Assembly (NCBI GenBank): GCA_963747255.1
Contig: CAVVEG010000003.1
Location: 124,001-188,000, forward strand
Direction: 5' to 3'
From: CAIYRG01 sp963747255
GTDB taxonomy: Bacteria > Pseudomonadota > Alphaproteobacteria > Micropepsales > Micropepsaceae
DNA length: 64,000 bases
This document shows positions 63,113 through 64,000 of this stretch, piece by piece. The notes under the pieces are model-generated. The model saw only the letters and a list, made by a program, of their open reading frames with translations. It did no database searches and had not been told where the DNA came from. A program made the position numbers and the translations under genes. How positions within the stretch are numbered: the first letter of the stretch is position 1; every line of letters begins with the position of its first letter.

Positions 63113-64000
63113 ATGCCGATTTCGGCAAAGCGCACTATTCGTCCGGCTTTTGCAGCCCTCATCGCAGCAGCGGCAGCATCCGCTCCAGCACAGATTTCCT
63201 CGGCGCAGGAAGCGACGCTTCTGAACGGCAAGGTGACATCCACAGATGGCGAAGCGCTCGCCGGCGTCCCCGTGAAGGCCCATCTCAACAACAGCAACAT
63301 CACCGTAGCCGTCTATACCAACAAGGCCGGCGAATATTCCTTCCCCACCTGGTCCGATGTGAAGCCGGGCGGATACACCGTGAAAATCGAGCTTCCCGAT
63401 TACGAGCACGCGAACAGGGACAATGTCGCGATCGCCGCCGGGAAATCCGCCAGAATTGATTTCAAACTGAAGGCGAAGCCTGTCGCCTATGAGGACGCGA
63501 CCGCTTCCGAAATCATCGCGGGCCTCCCCGGCACAGACAAGGAAAAGGTGCTGTTCTCCCAATGCAGCAATTGCCACACGCTGCAATGGGCGCTGCAGAT
63601 CCCGCGCACGCATGATGGCTGGGTCAAGGTGATCCGCATGATGTCCGGGCGCGCCGCGGATGAAGATACGCCAGGCACCTACGCATTCAGCCAGAAAAAC
63701 ATGATCGAACCTCTGGCCGATTACCTGACGAAGATCCGCGGCCCGGGTTCATCGGACAAGATTCCGTTCAAGCCACGGCCACGTCCGACCGACGAGGCCT
63801 CCACCAATCTTGTCGTAACCGAATACGATCTGCCGCGCGGAGGCGCGCGAGACGTGTTCATGCTGCGTGGCGATCCGCAATATGTCTGGCCGCACGACGT
63901 CATCATGAATGATCAGTATGCTTATTATACCGATCATTTCTCCTACACGATCGGACGGCTGGACCGGAAAACAGGCGAAGCGAAGGAGATGCAGTTTGAG
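63113..64000 (+). CDS. Exported carboxypeptidase-regulatory-like and cytochrome c protein with a propeller-like end (partial)
   Basis: 296 residues before the window ends. Order: signal peptide (RPAFAALIAAAAASAPAQIS), a carboxypeptidase-regulatory-like beta-sandwich (LLNGKVTSTDGEALAGVPVK; NKAGEYSFPTWSDVKPGGYT), a c-type haem motif SQCSNCHTLQWAL, then the start of a region beginning LVVTEYDLPRGGARDVFMLR and YVWPHDVIMNDQYAYYTDHF, like virginiamycin-B-lyase-type propellers. GGGAAAGGGA lies seven bases before the ATG at 63113; another ATG is at 63080. It is divergent from the molybdoenzyme genes, so it may accept its electrons; that link is inferred. Confidence 0.8.
   Translation, partial: MPISAKRTIRPAFAALIAAAAASAPAQISSAQEATLLNGKVTSTDGEALAGVPVKAHLNNSNITVAVYTNKAGEYSFPTWSDVKPGGYTVKIELPDYEHANRDNVAIAAGKSARIDFKLKAKPVAYEDATASEIIAGLPGTDKEKVLFSQCSNCHTLQWALQIPRTHDGWVKVIRMMSGRAADEDTPGTYAFSQKNMIEPLADYLTKIRGPGSSDKIPFKPRPRPTDEASTNLVVTEYDLPRGGARDVFMLRGDPQYVWPHDVIMNDQYAYYTDHFSYTIGRLDRKTGEAKEMQFE

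Noticed and set aside
1..64000. CRISPR array, rRNA, prophage structural genes
   Set aside because: I looked for regularly spaced repeats, rRNA-like blocks and capsid or tail genes and saw none.

Overview
The window reads as high-GC alphaproteobacterial chromosome. The best evidence is the order kdsD-lptC-lptA-lptB-rpoN-hpf-ptsN-DUF1150 (49.4-55.3 kb), a full tad/cpa pilus locus of the Caulobacter/rhizobial kind, and a NDUFA9-like reductase gene. I cannot name a genus from sequence alone.

Layout. (1) 0-3.2 kb, core: the end of a GST-like gene, mtgA and uppP (peptidoglycan synthesis and lipid-carrier recycling), a NDUFA9-like reductase gene and tRNA-Leu(CAG). (2) 3.2 to about 20.3 kb, accessory island starting at the tRNA 3' end: P4-type integrase, AlpA/excisionase-like protein, a GNAT/DUF1778 toxin-antitoxin pair with a perfect palindromic operator, a frameshifted DUF3363 relaxase, a Fic remnant, remnants of five IS families (ISAs1, IS630, IS481, IS5, IS1634-like), two paralogous PAS-LuxR regulators, a Crp/Fnr regulator, small orphan genes and one orphan locus present twice. 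No second tRNA end (attR) was found. (3) 20.4-22.7 kb: a membrane-fused spermidine-synthase-like gene, frameshifted. (4) 23.5-34.9 kb: the tad/cpa pilus locus (two tadE, tadD, flp, cpaA-F, tadB, tadC and a TadG-like protein with an Asn-Asn repeat region); cpaD and cpaF carry frameshifts. An alanine-rich coiled-coil gene and an intact IS1182 element follow. (5) 37.2-44.4 kb: divergent cyclic-di-GMP genes, a REC-PAS7-GAF-HD-GYP protein (frameshifted) and a GAF-PAS-PAS-GGDEF-EAL protein whose EAL domain looks degenerate. (6) 44.6-48.6 kb: alpha-glucan phosphorylase and an overlapping set of three small orphan genes. (7) 48.6-55.3 kb: RNase D-like exonuclease, KDO and LPS-transport genes, sigma-54, short HPF, EIIA-Ntr and DUF1150. 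(8) 55.7-58.7 kb: probable sulfur module (TSUP exporter, TsdA-like dihaem cytochrome, DsrE-like protein) and an HdeD-like membrane protein. (9) 58.7-64 kb: ISAzo13 element with a TAA target duplication placed on the stop codon of an isoquinoline-oxidoreductase-type molybdoenzyme (large and 2Fe-2S subunits), then a divergent exported cytochrome gene cut by the window end.

One window-wide feature needs care. Six long genes are each broken once between two frames that both carry family-like sequence: relaxase, spermidine-synthase-like, cpaD, cpaF, HD-GYP and tsdA. Five of six breaks shift by +1. Sequencing or assembly error is the simplest explanation; real gene decay or programmed frameshifting are alternatives that raw reads would separate.

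How parts may work together: the pilus locus is followed by two cyclic-di-GMP enzymes, suggesting surface-attachment control; the sulfur genes and the exported molybdoenzyme plus cytochrome suggest periplasmic oxidation feeding c-type cytochromes. Both are inferences from gene order.
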